Of a stretch of 64,000 nucleotides of DNA, positions 32,342 through 39,584 are shown in pieces. A model generated the notes under the pieces. The model ran no database searches. It was not told the DNA's origin and saw nothing but the letters and a program-made list of their open reading frames with translations. Positions within the stretch are counted from its first letter, which is position 1. The number at the start of each line of letters is the position of its first letter. The stretch spans positions 1 to 64,000 of the forward strand of contig NZ_NFJP01000007.1 of assembly GCF_002159915.1 (NCBI RefSeq). The letters are read 5' to 3'. Source of the DNA: Gordonibacter sp. An230. Its GTDB lineage: Bacteria; Actinomycetota; Coriobacteriia; Coriobacteriales; Eggerthellaceae. Made by a program: the position numbers and the translations under genes.

Positions 32342-33586
32342 TTACCTCCCTTCCTTCTTGTCGTTGGGAACGTCGGCGGCGTCGTACTTGCCGATGGATT
32401 TGTCGGGATGCTTCGCGTCCCAGCTGCGGACCTTCTCGAAATCGGCGCCGCCGTCCATGCGGCCCGTGATCTTCATGCCGAAGCCGTGCACGACGAGCGC
32501 GGCGGCCAGAATGCCGGTGATGCCGAGCGCGATGGTTCCCGGCTGCACCATCCAGTCGCCGATGCGCAGGTCGCGATGGCGCTTGTAGAACGGGGTGTTC
32601 ACCTCGACCCAGTTGTGGCCGGGGTCGTTCGGGTTCGCCTCGCAGCATCCAATGCAGGGAGCTCCGGCCTGGACGCACCAGCTGCGACGATTGTTATAAA
32701 GAACGACGCCGCAATTGGCCTTCGTCTGCGGACCGCGGCAGCCGAGCGGGTAGAGGCAGTAGCCAAGGGCCTCCTCCTTGCTGCCGAACTCGTAGACGAA
32801 CTCTCCGTTCTCGAAATGGCCGCGACGCTCGCAGTTGTCATGCACGGTCTGGCCGAAGATGCCGGCGGGCTTGCCTTCGCTCGTCAGGTCGAGCTCGGAA
32901 GGAGCAAGGCTCAGAAGCACGACGTCGGCAAGAACGGCGACGAGCCACTCGGGGTTCGCCGGGCATCCCGGGACGTTCACGACCGGCGTGCCGACGCCCT
33001 GCTTCTTCAGGTACTCCTGCACGCCGAGCGCGCCCGCCTGGTTGGGATGCGCGCCCATCCAGCCGCCGTTGACCGCGCACGAGCCGAGCGCGACCACCAC
33101 CGCGGCGGACTCGGCCGCTTCATACAGATGCTCCGTGCCCGGCTTGTCGGCGACGCGCAGCGCCTGGCCGCCCCAGCCTTCGAGCACGGCCCCCTCGTAC
33201 ACGAGGATGTAGTTTCCGGCGCACTCCTTGATGGTCTGCTCTTTGGCCAGCTCCATCGACTCACCGGCCGCGGCCGACAAGGTTTCCGAATAGTTCAGCG
33301 AGATCATTTCCAGCACGATCGACGCGGCATCAGGAGCCTCGAGCTTCGCGAACGCCTCCGTGCAGCCCGTGCACGACGCTCCTTCGATCCAGATGACCGG
33401 GTACAGCTTGCCTTTCGCTGCGCCGATCACGGACGACTCAAGGGCCTGCGCCACGCGGGGCGCTGCGAGCTCGGACAGCCCCGCTGCGACCGCGACCGCG
33501 CCACAGAGCTTCATGAAACTGCGTCGGCTGACGCCGCGTGCGGAAAGCATCTGCTGAAACTCCGAAACCGTGGCCTCTGTTTCCAT
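32342..33586 (-). CDS. hyaA: NiFe-hydrogenase small subunit, Tat-exported
   Basis: A 414-residue Fe-S subunit. The Tat signal SRRSFMKLCGAVAVAAGL (twin Arg 21-22) is followed by WIEGASCTGCTEAF (proximal cluster), GCPANP, CERRGHF with CLYPLGCRGPQTKANC, and CVQAGAPCIGCCE (distal clusters). A single C-terminal helix (LGITGILAAALVVHGFGM) anchors it in the membrane. It passes electrons from the NiFe site to HyaC. ATG 33586 is preferred to GTG 33592, because GAGGAGGT directly abuts the GTG. A 28-bp dyad upstream (33709-33736) may control the operon. Confidence 0.94.
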   Translation of the reverse strand: METEATVSEFQQMLSARGVSRRSFMKLCGAVAVAAGLSELAAPRVAQALESSVIGAAKGKLYPVIWIEGASCTGCTEAFAKLEAPDAASIVLEMISLNYSETLSAAAGESMELAKEQTIKECAGNYILVYEGAVLEGWGGQALRVADKPGTEHLYEAAESAAVVVALGSCAVNGGWMGAHPNQAGALGVQEYLKKQGVGTPVVNVPGCPANPEWLVAVLADVVLLSLAPSELDLTSEGKPAGIFGQTVHDNCERRGHFENGEFVYEFGSKEEALGYCLYPLGCRGPQTKANCGVVLYNNRRSWCVQAGAPCIGCCEANPNDPGHNWVEVNTPFYKRHRDLRIGDWMVQPGTIALGITGILAAALVVHGFGMKITGRMDGGADFEKVRSWDAKHPDKSIGKYDAADVPNDKKEGR

Positions 33587-33708
33587 GTGCACACCTCCTC
33601 AGGTGCTCTCGTCTTCCCTTTTCTCTGGTCACGTATTCTCCACGACGTGCGAAACAAACGGGAGAACATGCGCGCGAGCGCAACGTTTGGCCCGCCAATG
33701 GCATGAAA

Positions 33709-33736
33709 ATGTTACGATTTCCGCCAGTCGTAACAT
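33709..33736. promoter_or_regulatory. inverted repeat upstream of the hydrogenase operon and pheA
   Basis: ATGTTACGA (33709-33717) and TCGTAACAT (33728-33736) are perfect complements spaced by 10 bases, so half-site centres are 19 bp apart, about two helical turns. It lies 123 bases upstream of hyaA and 240 upstream of pheA, on the typical scale of an activator or repressor site. The regulator is unknown. Confidence 0.6.
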
Positions 33737-33973
33737 GATCTATGCACTCTCGACGCCATTTCCCGCGATTTCATGCAAAACGGCCCGGAAAATCGCACCG
33801 CGTATACAGACGGCGCCCGTCAAGAAACGCACGAAAGCTGGTCGACCCTCTCGCTTGCCGGCCTCTCGTATGTTTCTTGTCGCGCGCCGCTTCTCCCGTC
33901 CCGTCTCGTCGCGAAGACCGGTATCATACCACAAGCAAGAACAAACGAGAATCATGAGCCAAAGGATGAACCC

Positions 33974-34825
33974 ATGCCTGCTGACGGAACCGTATTCGCC
34001 TTCCTCGGCCCCGCCGGAACCTACACCCACGAGGCCGCTCGCGCCTTCGCCGCGCGACTCGGCATCGACGATCCCGCCTTCCTGGAATGCGCGTCGTTCG
34101 ACGAGGTGTTCGACGCCGTCGACCGCGGCAAGTGCGAGTTCGGCGTGGTGGCGAAGGAGAACTCGCTCGAGGGGTCGGTCACGGCCACGCTCGACAACTT
34201 CGCATTCAAAAGCCAGGCCTCCATCCTGGGCGAGCACGTGCTCGACATCCACCACTGCCTCGTGCTGCACCCCGACGCGAAGCTCGAGGACGTGACCTGC
34301 GTGGCCTCGCACGCGCAGGGGCTCGCGCAGTGCCGGCGCTTTTTGGCCGAGCGCCTGCCGGGGCGCGCGACCGTCACCACGTCGTCCACCGCCGAGAGCG
34401 CCCGCATGGCCGCCGAGGACGTCCATGTGGCCGGCATCGCGAACGCGTTCGCCGCCGAGCTGCACGGTGCGCGCGTGGCCGAACACGACATCGAGGACCA
34501 TTTCGGCAACCAGACGCTGTTCGCGCTCATCGGCCGCCAGGGGCACCCCGCCGTGTTCCACGGCGAGCGTTACAAGACCTCGATCGCGCTTTTTCTGCAG
34601 GTGAACCGCGCGGGAACTTTGAACATGATACTGTCTGAGTTCGCCTACGCGGGCATCGACCTGTCCATGATCCAGTCGCGGCCCACCAAGCAGCAGCTGG
34701 GCGACTACATGTTCTTCATCGAGTTCGAGGAGGACGCCAACGCCCTGCCCGTGCAGACGGCCCTCAATTGCCTGAGGCTGAAGCTGCGCGAGGTGAAGGT
34801 GCTGGGCAGCTACCCGGTGGGATAG
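33974..34825 (+). CDS. pheA: prephenate dehydratase
   Basis: A 283-residue monofunctional prephenate dehydratase of phenylalanine biosynthesis. It begins VFAFLGPAGTYTHEAA and has GVVAKENSLEGSVTATLDN, where ENS(LEG)S is the substrate-binding region, and HFGNQTLFALIG with the catalytic-domain FxxxTRF-like position altered to GNQTLF. The C-terminal ACT domain starts near residue 200 (KTSIALFLQVNRAGTLNMILSEFA...SRPTKQQLGDYMFFIEFE) with the SRP(T/S) phenylalanine-binding motif, so feedback inhibition is likely. ATG 33974 follows AAAGGATG. No chorismate mutase domain is fused. Confidence 0.93.
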   Translation: MPADGTVFAFLGPAGTYTHEAARAFAARLGIDDPAFLECASFDEVFDAVDRGKCEFGVVAKENSLEGSVTATLDNFAFKSQASILGEHVLDIHHCLVLHPDAKLEDVTCVASHAQGLAQCRRFLAERLPGRATVTTSSTAESARMAAEDVHVAGIANAFAAELHGARVAEHDIEDHFGNQTLFALIGRQGHPAVFHGERYKTSIALFLQVNRAGTLNMILSEFAYAGIDLSMIQSRPTKQQLGDYMFFIEFEEDANALPVQTALNCLRLKLREVKVLGSYPVG

Positions 34826-35237
34826 CGCATCAACCTACGAGAGCCGGAGTCGGGGGAAGAGGCCCGACCATTCGGGCGACCCTCGCCTCGCCGCGAGACC
34901 CGCATGGCGGATCCCCTCCCCACCTGGTTGCCGGTTGGGGCGATCCATTGGCAGCTCCTCGCTCGAGCAGGAGCCTTCCGAAAAAGCGGCCATTCCGACG
35001 CAACGAGCCTCAAACCAGCGTGTTTTGCGCCATGGGGAGCGTAGTTGGAGCGCTTCCCGCCATCGCCGTGCGGAACATTTCAACTCCGGCGCTCCACGCT
35101 TCCGCCAAGGCGGCGAAATTCCCAGGCTGGCTAGACGCATCGGGTGCAGCGTTTTTGCGATTTGCACGAAAATATTTGACGACGCGCCTTTCGAAAGGAC
35201 GACGAGCCGAACGCTTCCTGCATTGCGGACCCCTCTC
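34826..35237. other. intergenic region, no gene seen
   Basis: About 410 bases between convergent pheA and mntP. A 6-bp hairpin GCCCGA-CCAT-TCGGGC occurs near 34863-34878 and a CCTTTCGAAAGG palindrome near 35185; both could contribute to termination, but U-runs are missing. No coding frame is convincing. Confidence 0.4.
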
Positions 35238-35816
35238 CTATAGGGCCAGCACCCCTAAATGCTCCAAAAGTATTTTCATTCCGATGAGCACGAGCACGAC
35301 GCCGCCGACGACGGTGGCGGCCTTCTCGTAGCGCGCGCCGAAACGGTGGCCGACGGCTACGCCGACGAGCGCGAGCACGAACGTCGTCGCGCCGATGAGG
35401 CCCACGGACATGACGACGTCCATGCGCAAGAACGCGAACGTGATGCCCACGGCCAGGGCGTCGATGCTCGTGGCGATGGCGAGCATGACGAGCTCGCGCA
35501 GGTCGAGCTTGCCGTCGGCCGGGCAGGACAGCTCCTCGTCGTCCTCATGGAAGGCGTCCCACAGCATTTTGCCGCCGATGAGCGCCAGCAGCGCGAAGGC
35601 GATCCAGTGGTCCACCGGCGTGATGTACTTCTCGAACTGGGTGCCCAGCGCCCAGCCGACGAGCGGCATGAGCGCCTGGAAGCCGCCGAAGAACAGCGCG
35701 ATGACCGCTGCTTGGCGCAGGTTGAGCCGCTTCATGCACAGCCCCTTGCACACCGAGACGGCGAACGCGTCCATCGACAACCCTACCGCGATCAAGAACA
35801 ACTCCATGAGTCCCAT
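35238..35816 (-). CDS. mntP: manganese efflux pump MntP
   Basis: A 192-residue protein of six membrane helices made of two repeats, each with an acidic motif: GLSMDAFAVSVCKGL (residues about 12-26) and ATSIDALAVGITFAFL (about 113-128). These Asp pairs line the Mn2+ path in the MntP family. It exports excess Mn2+. Start ATG 35816 follows GGGAGGAAG; an alternative ATG is at 35807. It is controlled by an upstream yybP-ykoY riboswitch with an in-leader terminator, consistent with induction by manganese. Confidence 0.95.
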   Translation of the reverse strand: MGLMELFLIAVGLSMDAFAVSVCKGLCMKRLNLRQAAVIALFFGGFQALMPLVGWALGTQFEKYITPVDHWIAFALLALIGGKMLWDAFHEDDEELSCPADGKLDLRELVMLAIATSIDALAVGITFAFLRMDVVMSVGLIGATTFVLALVGVAVGHRFGARYEKAATVVGGVVLVLIGMKILLEHLGVLAL

Positions 35817-35882
35817 GGTCGTCTTCCTCCCGTCTTTCGCGCGGCACGTCGGCCGCTCCGCGGCCCATCCCCAGCCGCAGGC

Positions 35883-35909
35883 AAAAAAACACCGGCGCAT
35901 GCGCACCGG
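35883..35909 (-). terminator. intrinsic terminator of the mntP riboswitch (expression platform)
   Basis: On the minus strand CCGGTGC...GCGCCGG (35892-35909) forms a 7-bp stem with a GCAT loop and is followed by TG and seven T (35883-35889). It stands between aptamer and mntP, so it acts as a conditional terminator. Confidence 0.85.
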
Positions 35910-35944
35910 CTGCATAAGCAAGCGGTGCGACGTCGAGCGCCACA

Positions 35945-36038
35945 CCGCGAGTCTTGTCGTTTCAGGTTGCGCCAGCTTCGAGAAGAAGCAGCATGTTGAC
36001 GCAGCCGCGCCTTGCCAGCGCCGACTACTCCCCCACGG
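35945..36038 (-). promoter_or_regulatory. yybP-ykoY manganese riboswitch
   Basis: On the minus strand the aptamer shows the defining segments in order: GGGGAGTAG (36025-36033), CGTCAACATGC (35991-36001) and GACAAGAC, closed by a P1 helix CCGTG (36034-36038) with CGCGG (35945-35949). This class binds Mn2+ directly and activates mntP-type exporters. The downstream hairpin and T7 run give transcriptional control. Confidence 0.9.
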
Positions 36039-36047
36039 GATTCGGCT

Positions 36048-36056
36048 ATTCTAGCA
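36048..36056 (-). promoter_or_regulatory. extended -10 promoter of mntP
   Basis: TGC-TAGAAT on the minus strand, an extended -10 element (TGn next to the hexamer) placed about 10 bases before the aptamer begins. No -35 hexamer is seen. Confidence 0.6.
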
Positions 36057-36242
36057 CAGGTTTCGCAAACCATGGGGAAAAGAGCGCGCCGAAGCCTGGC
36101 GTGCCGGTACCGCCCTTGCCAGAAGGCACCGACGGTCGCACGACGCGTGTTTTTTACAAGCCTCTGAACAGGTGAAATCATAAGTTTTACCCGATCTGAC
36201 AGCCTGTTTAGCTCTGCACGAAAAATGGCTTCACGCGACGAC
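36057..36242. other. short intergenic stretch upstream of mntP and downstream of torD-like gene
   Basis: Contains GGTTTCGCAAACC (near 36059) and an ACAGG...CCTGT pair (about 36168-36210) that could form part of a terminator for the molybdoenzyme operon. No gene is seen. Confidence 0.35.
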
Positions 36243-36863
36243 CTACCCGACGAGAGCCCCCAGGAATGCGGCAGCGTCGCGGTAGAAGGGGATGCGGGTC
36301 TTTGCGGCGACGGCCTCGGCGAAGCGGGGCATCCAGGCCAAGGCGTGCTCGGCGAGGAAGGCGTCGTGGGCAGCTTCGGGCGAGCCTCCGGGGAGGCCGT
36401 CGTCCGCAGGAGCGCCCTCGGGCGGCTCGGCGCCTGCGGCGCGCAGGGCGAGGCGCTCCAGGAGCTCGCATTCGGTGGCGACATGGTCGAGCGGCTCGTT
36501 CGTGCCCTCGGGGCGGCCGAGGCCGCAGGATTTCATGAAGCGCTCGACGGCCATGGAGTGCGGGTTGACGAAGAGGAGCGCCTGAACCCCGTCGTCGGAG
36601 GCGCGCCACACGCCCTCGTAGGGCGAGACCGCCGGCTCCGGCGCGCCGACGAAGAGGCGCGTCGCCTCGGGGCGCAATCCCTCGGCGGAGAGCTCGGAGC
36701 CGAAGCCCTCCGGCAGCGCGAGGCCGAGCGCGGCCGCCACCTCACGGGCGGCCTCGGCCCACTCGCCGGACGCGACGGCACCGGCGAGCTCCGCGCCCGG
36801 GTAGCGGAAGGAGAGGGCGGCCAGCTCCCAGGCGGTCGCGACGACCTGCCAGTCCCTATTCAT
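36243..36863 (-). CDS. TorD/DmsD-family molybdoenzyme chaperone
   Basis: A 206-residue all-helical cytoplasmic protein. YEGVWRASDDGVQALLFVNPHSMAVERFMKSCGL and EPLDHVATECELLERLAL (E-P-x-D-H motif, about residues 124-128) are the TorD-family hallmarks. It would bind the Tat signal of the catalytic subunit encoded at 39585-42146 and hold it for cofactor insertion before export. The start overlaps the DUF4405 gene by 8 bases; ATG 36863 follows AAGGGAAGGG. It is the last gene of the six-gene operon. Confidence 0.88.
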   Translation of the reverse strand: MNRDWQVVATAWELAALSFRYPGAELAGAVASGEWAEAAREVAAALGLALPEGFGSELSAEGLRPEATRLFVGAPEPAVSPYEGVWRASDDGVQALLFVNPHSMAVERFMKSCGLGRPEGTNEPLDHVATECELLERLALRAAGAEPPEGAPADDGLPGGSPEAAHDAFLAEHALAWMPRFAEAVAAKTRIPFYRDAAAFLGALVG

Positions 36864-37296
36864 GATCCCTTCCCTTCTTCAAGAAACGGGCGATCCACTT
36901 CCAATGTACGACGACGTGCACCAGCAGCAAGGCCAGCAGCGCCTTGGCCGACATCGCGTGCAGGGGATCCCAGAAGTAGTACCCCTCCGCGTAGAGCCCC
37001 AGCGCCGGCAGCACCGCGCCGGACACCATGACACCGGAGACCGTGGCCGCCATGAAGACCAAGACGATCAGCAGGTCGAGCGCCAGGTTGCCCGTGCGGC
37101 CCCACGACGGATGCGAGAACGACCCCCGCAGGGCCTCAACCGCCCAGTCCGCGTGCAACAACAGGTGCACGAAGAACGCGACGAAGACGCCCAGCCCCAG
37201 CCACTCGTGGAGGCCGATCCCCGTGAGCGCGGGGTTCGCGACGACGAGGTAGGCCGCCAGCGCCGCAATGTCGACGATCAGGTTGCGCCTGTCCAT
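36856..37296 (-). CDS. DUF4405 b-type cytochrome-like membrane protein
   Basis: A 146-residue protein of four membrane helices with paired His positions: GLHEWLGLGVFVAFFVHLLLHADW (residues about 28-51), then DPLHAMSAKALLALLLVHVVVHWKWI (about 108-133). This is the DUF4405 (cytochrome b561/FdnI-like) pattern of haem-ligating His on two helices. It could take electrons from quinol or from the neighbouring CX4CH protein. The operon already has an NrfD anchor, so a second membrane electron carrier is unusual. It begins 3 bases after the preceding stop. Confidence 0.8.
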   Translation of the reverse strand: MDRRNLIVDIAALAAYLVVANPALTGIGLHEWLGLGVFVAFFVHLLLHADWAVEALRGSFSHPSWGRTGNLALDLLIVLVFMAATVSGVMVSGAVLPALGLYAEGYYFWDPLHAMSAKALLALLLVHVVVHWKWIARFLKKGRDHE

Positions 37297-37299
37297 GGC

Positions 37300-37656
37300 T
37301 CACCCCACCTTCCGCACGATCAAGACCAAGCCCACCACGAGGGCCACCGGCGCGAGAAGCCACAAGTTGAGGCTCGCGTCGCTCGCCTGGTGGTAGCGCG
37401 TCGTGAGCGAGTCCCACGCGTGGCACTCGACGCTCGCGCACAAGGCCTCGGGGCACTTCATCTCGTGCACGCCGCCCGGCTCGGGCACGGCGTCGAAGCC
37501 GTGGCACTCCCCGTTCGCGCAGCCGACGGCCGGGCAGGGAGACTCCGCCGTTATCGGCGAGACCCCCGTGGACGGCTCCGCAGCAAAGCCCGCAGCCAGC
37601 ACCACGCCGCCCGCGAGCAGGAAGACGGCGAGCGTTACCAGGATTCTTCTCAGCAT
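37300..37656 (-). CDS. small membrane-anchored protein with two CX4CH motifs (putative c-type cytochrome)
   Basis: A 118-residue protein: N-terminal signal helix (MLRRILVTLAVFLLAGGVVLAAGF), a short extracytoplasmic domain and a C-terminal anchor helix (NLWLLAPVALVVGLVLI) with a positive end. The domain contains an internal duplication, CPAVGCANGECHGFD and CPEALCASVECHAWD, that is CPx3CAx2ECHx(F/W)D twice. Each copy contains CX4CH, a haem-c attachment variant known from Desulfovibrio cytochrome c3. Two covalent haems or a metal site are possible. I do not recognise a family. It lies between the NrfD anchor and a b-type cytochrome, so an electron-transfer role is likely. GGAAGGGGAG precedes the ATG. 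Confidence 0.7.
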   Translation of the reverse strand: MLRRILVTLAVFLLAGGVVLAAGFAAEPSTGVSPITAESPCPAVGCANGECHGFDAVPEPGGVHEMKCPEALCASVECHAWDSLTTRYHQASDASLNLWLLAPVALVVGLVLIVRKVG

Positions 37657-37719
37657 GGCTCCCCTTCCGCAGCCGCGACGAGGCGGGGCCGGTAGCGGGC
37701 CCCGCCTAGAACATGGAGC

Positions 37720-38946
37720 CTAACGAGACTCCTCCGCCGGCTTCAGCGGCAGGTACTTGAGTCCCACGAGCAGCAGAAACGCCCCCAGGCCCACCACTCC
37801 CAGCGCCACACCGAACTCAAGCGGCGTCGGCCAGTACACGAGCCCCTGATAGGCACCCGACATGCCGGATTCCCAATTGGTAACCGTGTGCTGCGCCATC
37901 ACGCCCGGATCGGCGATGTTCGCAAGCTGGAAGCCGCCCACCAGCAGCTGCACGCGCTTGCAGAAGATAGCGGCGATACCGGCGACCGAGGCGGCCACGA
38001 TCAGCCCGTTCCTCCTGAGGGCCGGCACGAACGCCACCACGGCTGCGAAGGCGCACAGCACGATCTCACCCCAGAAGAACGGCGCGAGGGACCCGGTGGT
38101 GAGCATCGTCACCACCTCGACGCCCGGGCCGCCCGGAAAGCCCTCGGTCAACAGATCGCAGCCGAAGAAGTACAGGTCCACTAGCACGAACGCGCCGAGC
38201 ATCTTCAGCATCTTCACGACCTTGGCCTGCGCGACGTCCAGGTAGCTGGCCTTGCGCAAGGCCACCACCACGATCAGCACGAGGGCCGTGCCGCACACGA
38301 GCGCCGAGGACACGAACCACGGGGCCATGAGCGCCGTGTGCCACATCTCGCGCCCCTGCTGCAGGCTGAAGATCCAGGCGGTCACGGAATGCACGAGCAC
38401 GGCGCATACGAGGGCCACCACGCTGATGACGCGCAAAGCCTTACCCGACACCTTGCCGGCCTCGTTCTTGAGCGTCGCCCATAGGTACACGATGGACAGG
38501 ATCAGGTACGCGCCCAAGACCAGGATGTCCCACATGAGGGGGCTTCCCAGGTTCGAGTACGCGAACAGCTCCCAGAGGCGAAGGGGCTGGCCCAAGTCCA
38601 CGACCACGAACCCGATGGCGAGCACCGTGCAGCAGATCGACGTCCACACGGCCACCTTCGAGATGCCGCCGAAGCCGGCCATGCCGAACGCGCGCGGCAC
38701 CGACGAGATGATGAGCCCGCCGGCTGACAGCCCTACCAGGAACATGAACATCGTGATGTACAAGCCCCACGAGTCGAGGTTCCTCATGCCCGTCTGCACC
38801 ATGCCGCCGGACAGCTGCGCGAACCACAGCGCCAAACCTGCGACGGTCACCAAGGCCGCCACAACGATGGCGACGTTCAATCCCCTGCCCCCGAATTTGG
38901 CAGCAGGAGCCTTGGGCGACGACGTCGCCCGCGTGTTCTCAGACAT
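37720..38946 (-). CDS. NrfD/PsrC-family membrane anchor of the molybdoenzyme
   Basis: A 408-residue protein with about ten membrane helices, starting MRNLDSWGLYITMFMFLVGLSAGGLIISSV (about 53-82), the NrfD signature. Conserved WGLY, GLSAGG and LVDLGQPLR are present. It connects the Fe-S subunit with the quinone pool without haem. It lies 15 bases after the ferredoxin subunit gene. ATG 38946 follows AAAGGGGG. Confidence 0.93.
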   Translation of the reverse strand: MSENTRATSSPKAPAAKFGGRGLNVAIVVAALVTVAGLALWFAQLSGGMVQTGMRNLDSWGLYITMFMFLVGLSAGGLIISSVPRAFGMAGFGGISKVAVWTSICCTVLAIGFVVVDLGQPLRLWELFAYSNLGSPLMWDILVLGAYLILSIVYLWATLKNEAGKVSGKALRVISVVALVCAVLVHSVTAWIFSLQQGREMWHTALMAPWFVSSALVCGTALVLIVVVALRKASYLDVAQAKVVKMLKMLGAFVLVDLYFFGCDLLTEGFPGGPGVEVVTMLTTGSLAPFFWGEIVLCAFAAVVAFVPALRRNGLIVAASVAGIAAIFCKRVQLLVGGFQLANIADPGVMAQHTVTNWESGMSGAYQGLVYWPTPLEFGVALGVVGLGAFLLLVGLKYLPLKPAEESR

Positions 38947-38961
38947 TGTTCCCCCTTTCTG

Positions 38962-39582
38962 CTAGACGAGGTAGTAGACGGAGGGCTCGGTGCCCTTCTC
39001 CGGAAGCAGCTGCATAACCTCGCGCTCGCGGATCAAGCGCGACACTTCGGACTCGGGATCGTCCAAATCGCCCCAGAAACGCGCTCTTTCGGGGCATAAG
39101 CGTATGCACGCGGGCTCCTCGTCCTTGGCCAGCCGATGCCAGCACATCGTGCACTTCTCCACCACGTGCTTCTGATGCCGAGGGACGTCTGAACCGCCGA
39201 TGGAAAAATCGATCACATACTTCGGCTCCTCCCAGTTGAACGAGCGCACGCCGGTGTAGGGGCACGCCGCCATGCACATGCGGCAACCGATGCACTTGTC
39301 GTAGTCCTGGCGCACGACGCCCGTTTCAGAGTCGACGTAGGTCGCACCCACCGGACACACCTTCACGCATGCGGGATTGGCGCAATGCTGGCACGAAACC
39401 GCGATGTAGGACATGGCGACATCCGGAAAGAGGCCTTCGGGCGTGTCCATCTCCTCGCCGCCGTCGGTGAGGATCCTGTTCCACCATGTCCCCTTCGGCA
39501 AGTTGTTCTCCATGCGGCAGCTCACCGAGCAGGTATGGCAGCCGATGCATCGCTGCGTGTCTATCGCAAATCCGTAACGCAT
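38962..39582 (-). CDS. DmsB-like four-cluster 4Fe-4S electron-transfer subunit
   Basis: A 206-residue ferredoxin subunit with four Cys groups: CIGCHTCSVSC (residues 12-22), CQHCANPACVKVCP (about 64-77), CIGCRMCMAACP (about 97-108) and CTMCWHRLAKDEEPACIRLCP (about 143-163). This is the DmsB/PsrB/NrfC architecture. It shuttles electrons between the NrfD anchor and the catalytic subunit on the outside of the membrane. No own signal peptide: it travels with the catalytic subunit. ATG 39582 is supported by GGAGGG. Confidence 0.94.
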   Translation of the reverse strand: MRYGFAIDTQRCIGCHTCSVSCRMENNLPKGTWWNRILTDGGEEMDTPEGLFPDVAMSYIAVSCQHCANPACVKVCPVGATYVDSETGVVRQDYDKCIGCRMCMAACPYTGVRSFNWEEPKYVIDFSIGGSDVPRHQKHVVEKCTMCWHRLAKDEEPACIRLCPERARFWGDLDDPESEVSRLIREREVMQLLPEKGTEPSVYYLV

Positions 39583-39584
39583 GA

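Noticed and set aside
33587-33760. FNR/CRP site upstream of the hydrogenase operon
   Set aside because: No TTGAT-N4-ATCAA or TGTGA-N6-TCACA pattern; the dyad found (ATGTTACGA/TCGTAACAT) does not match either.
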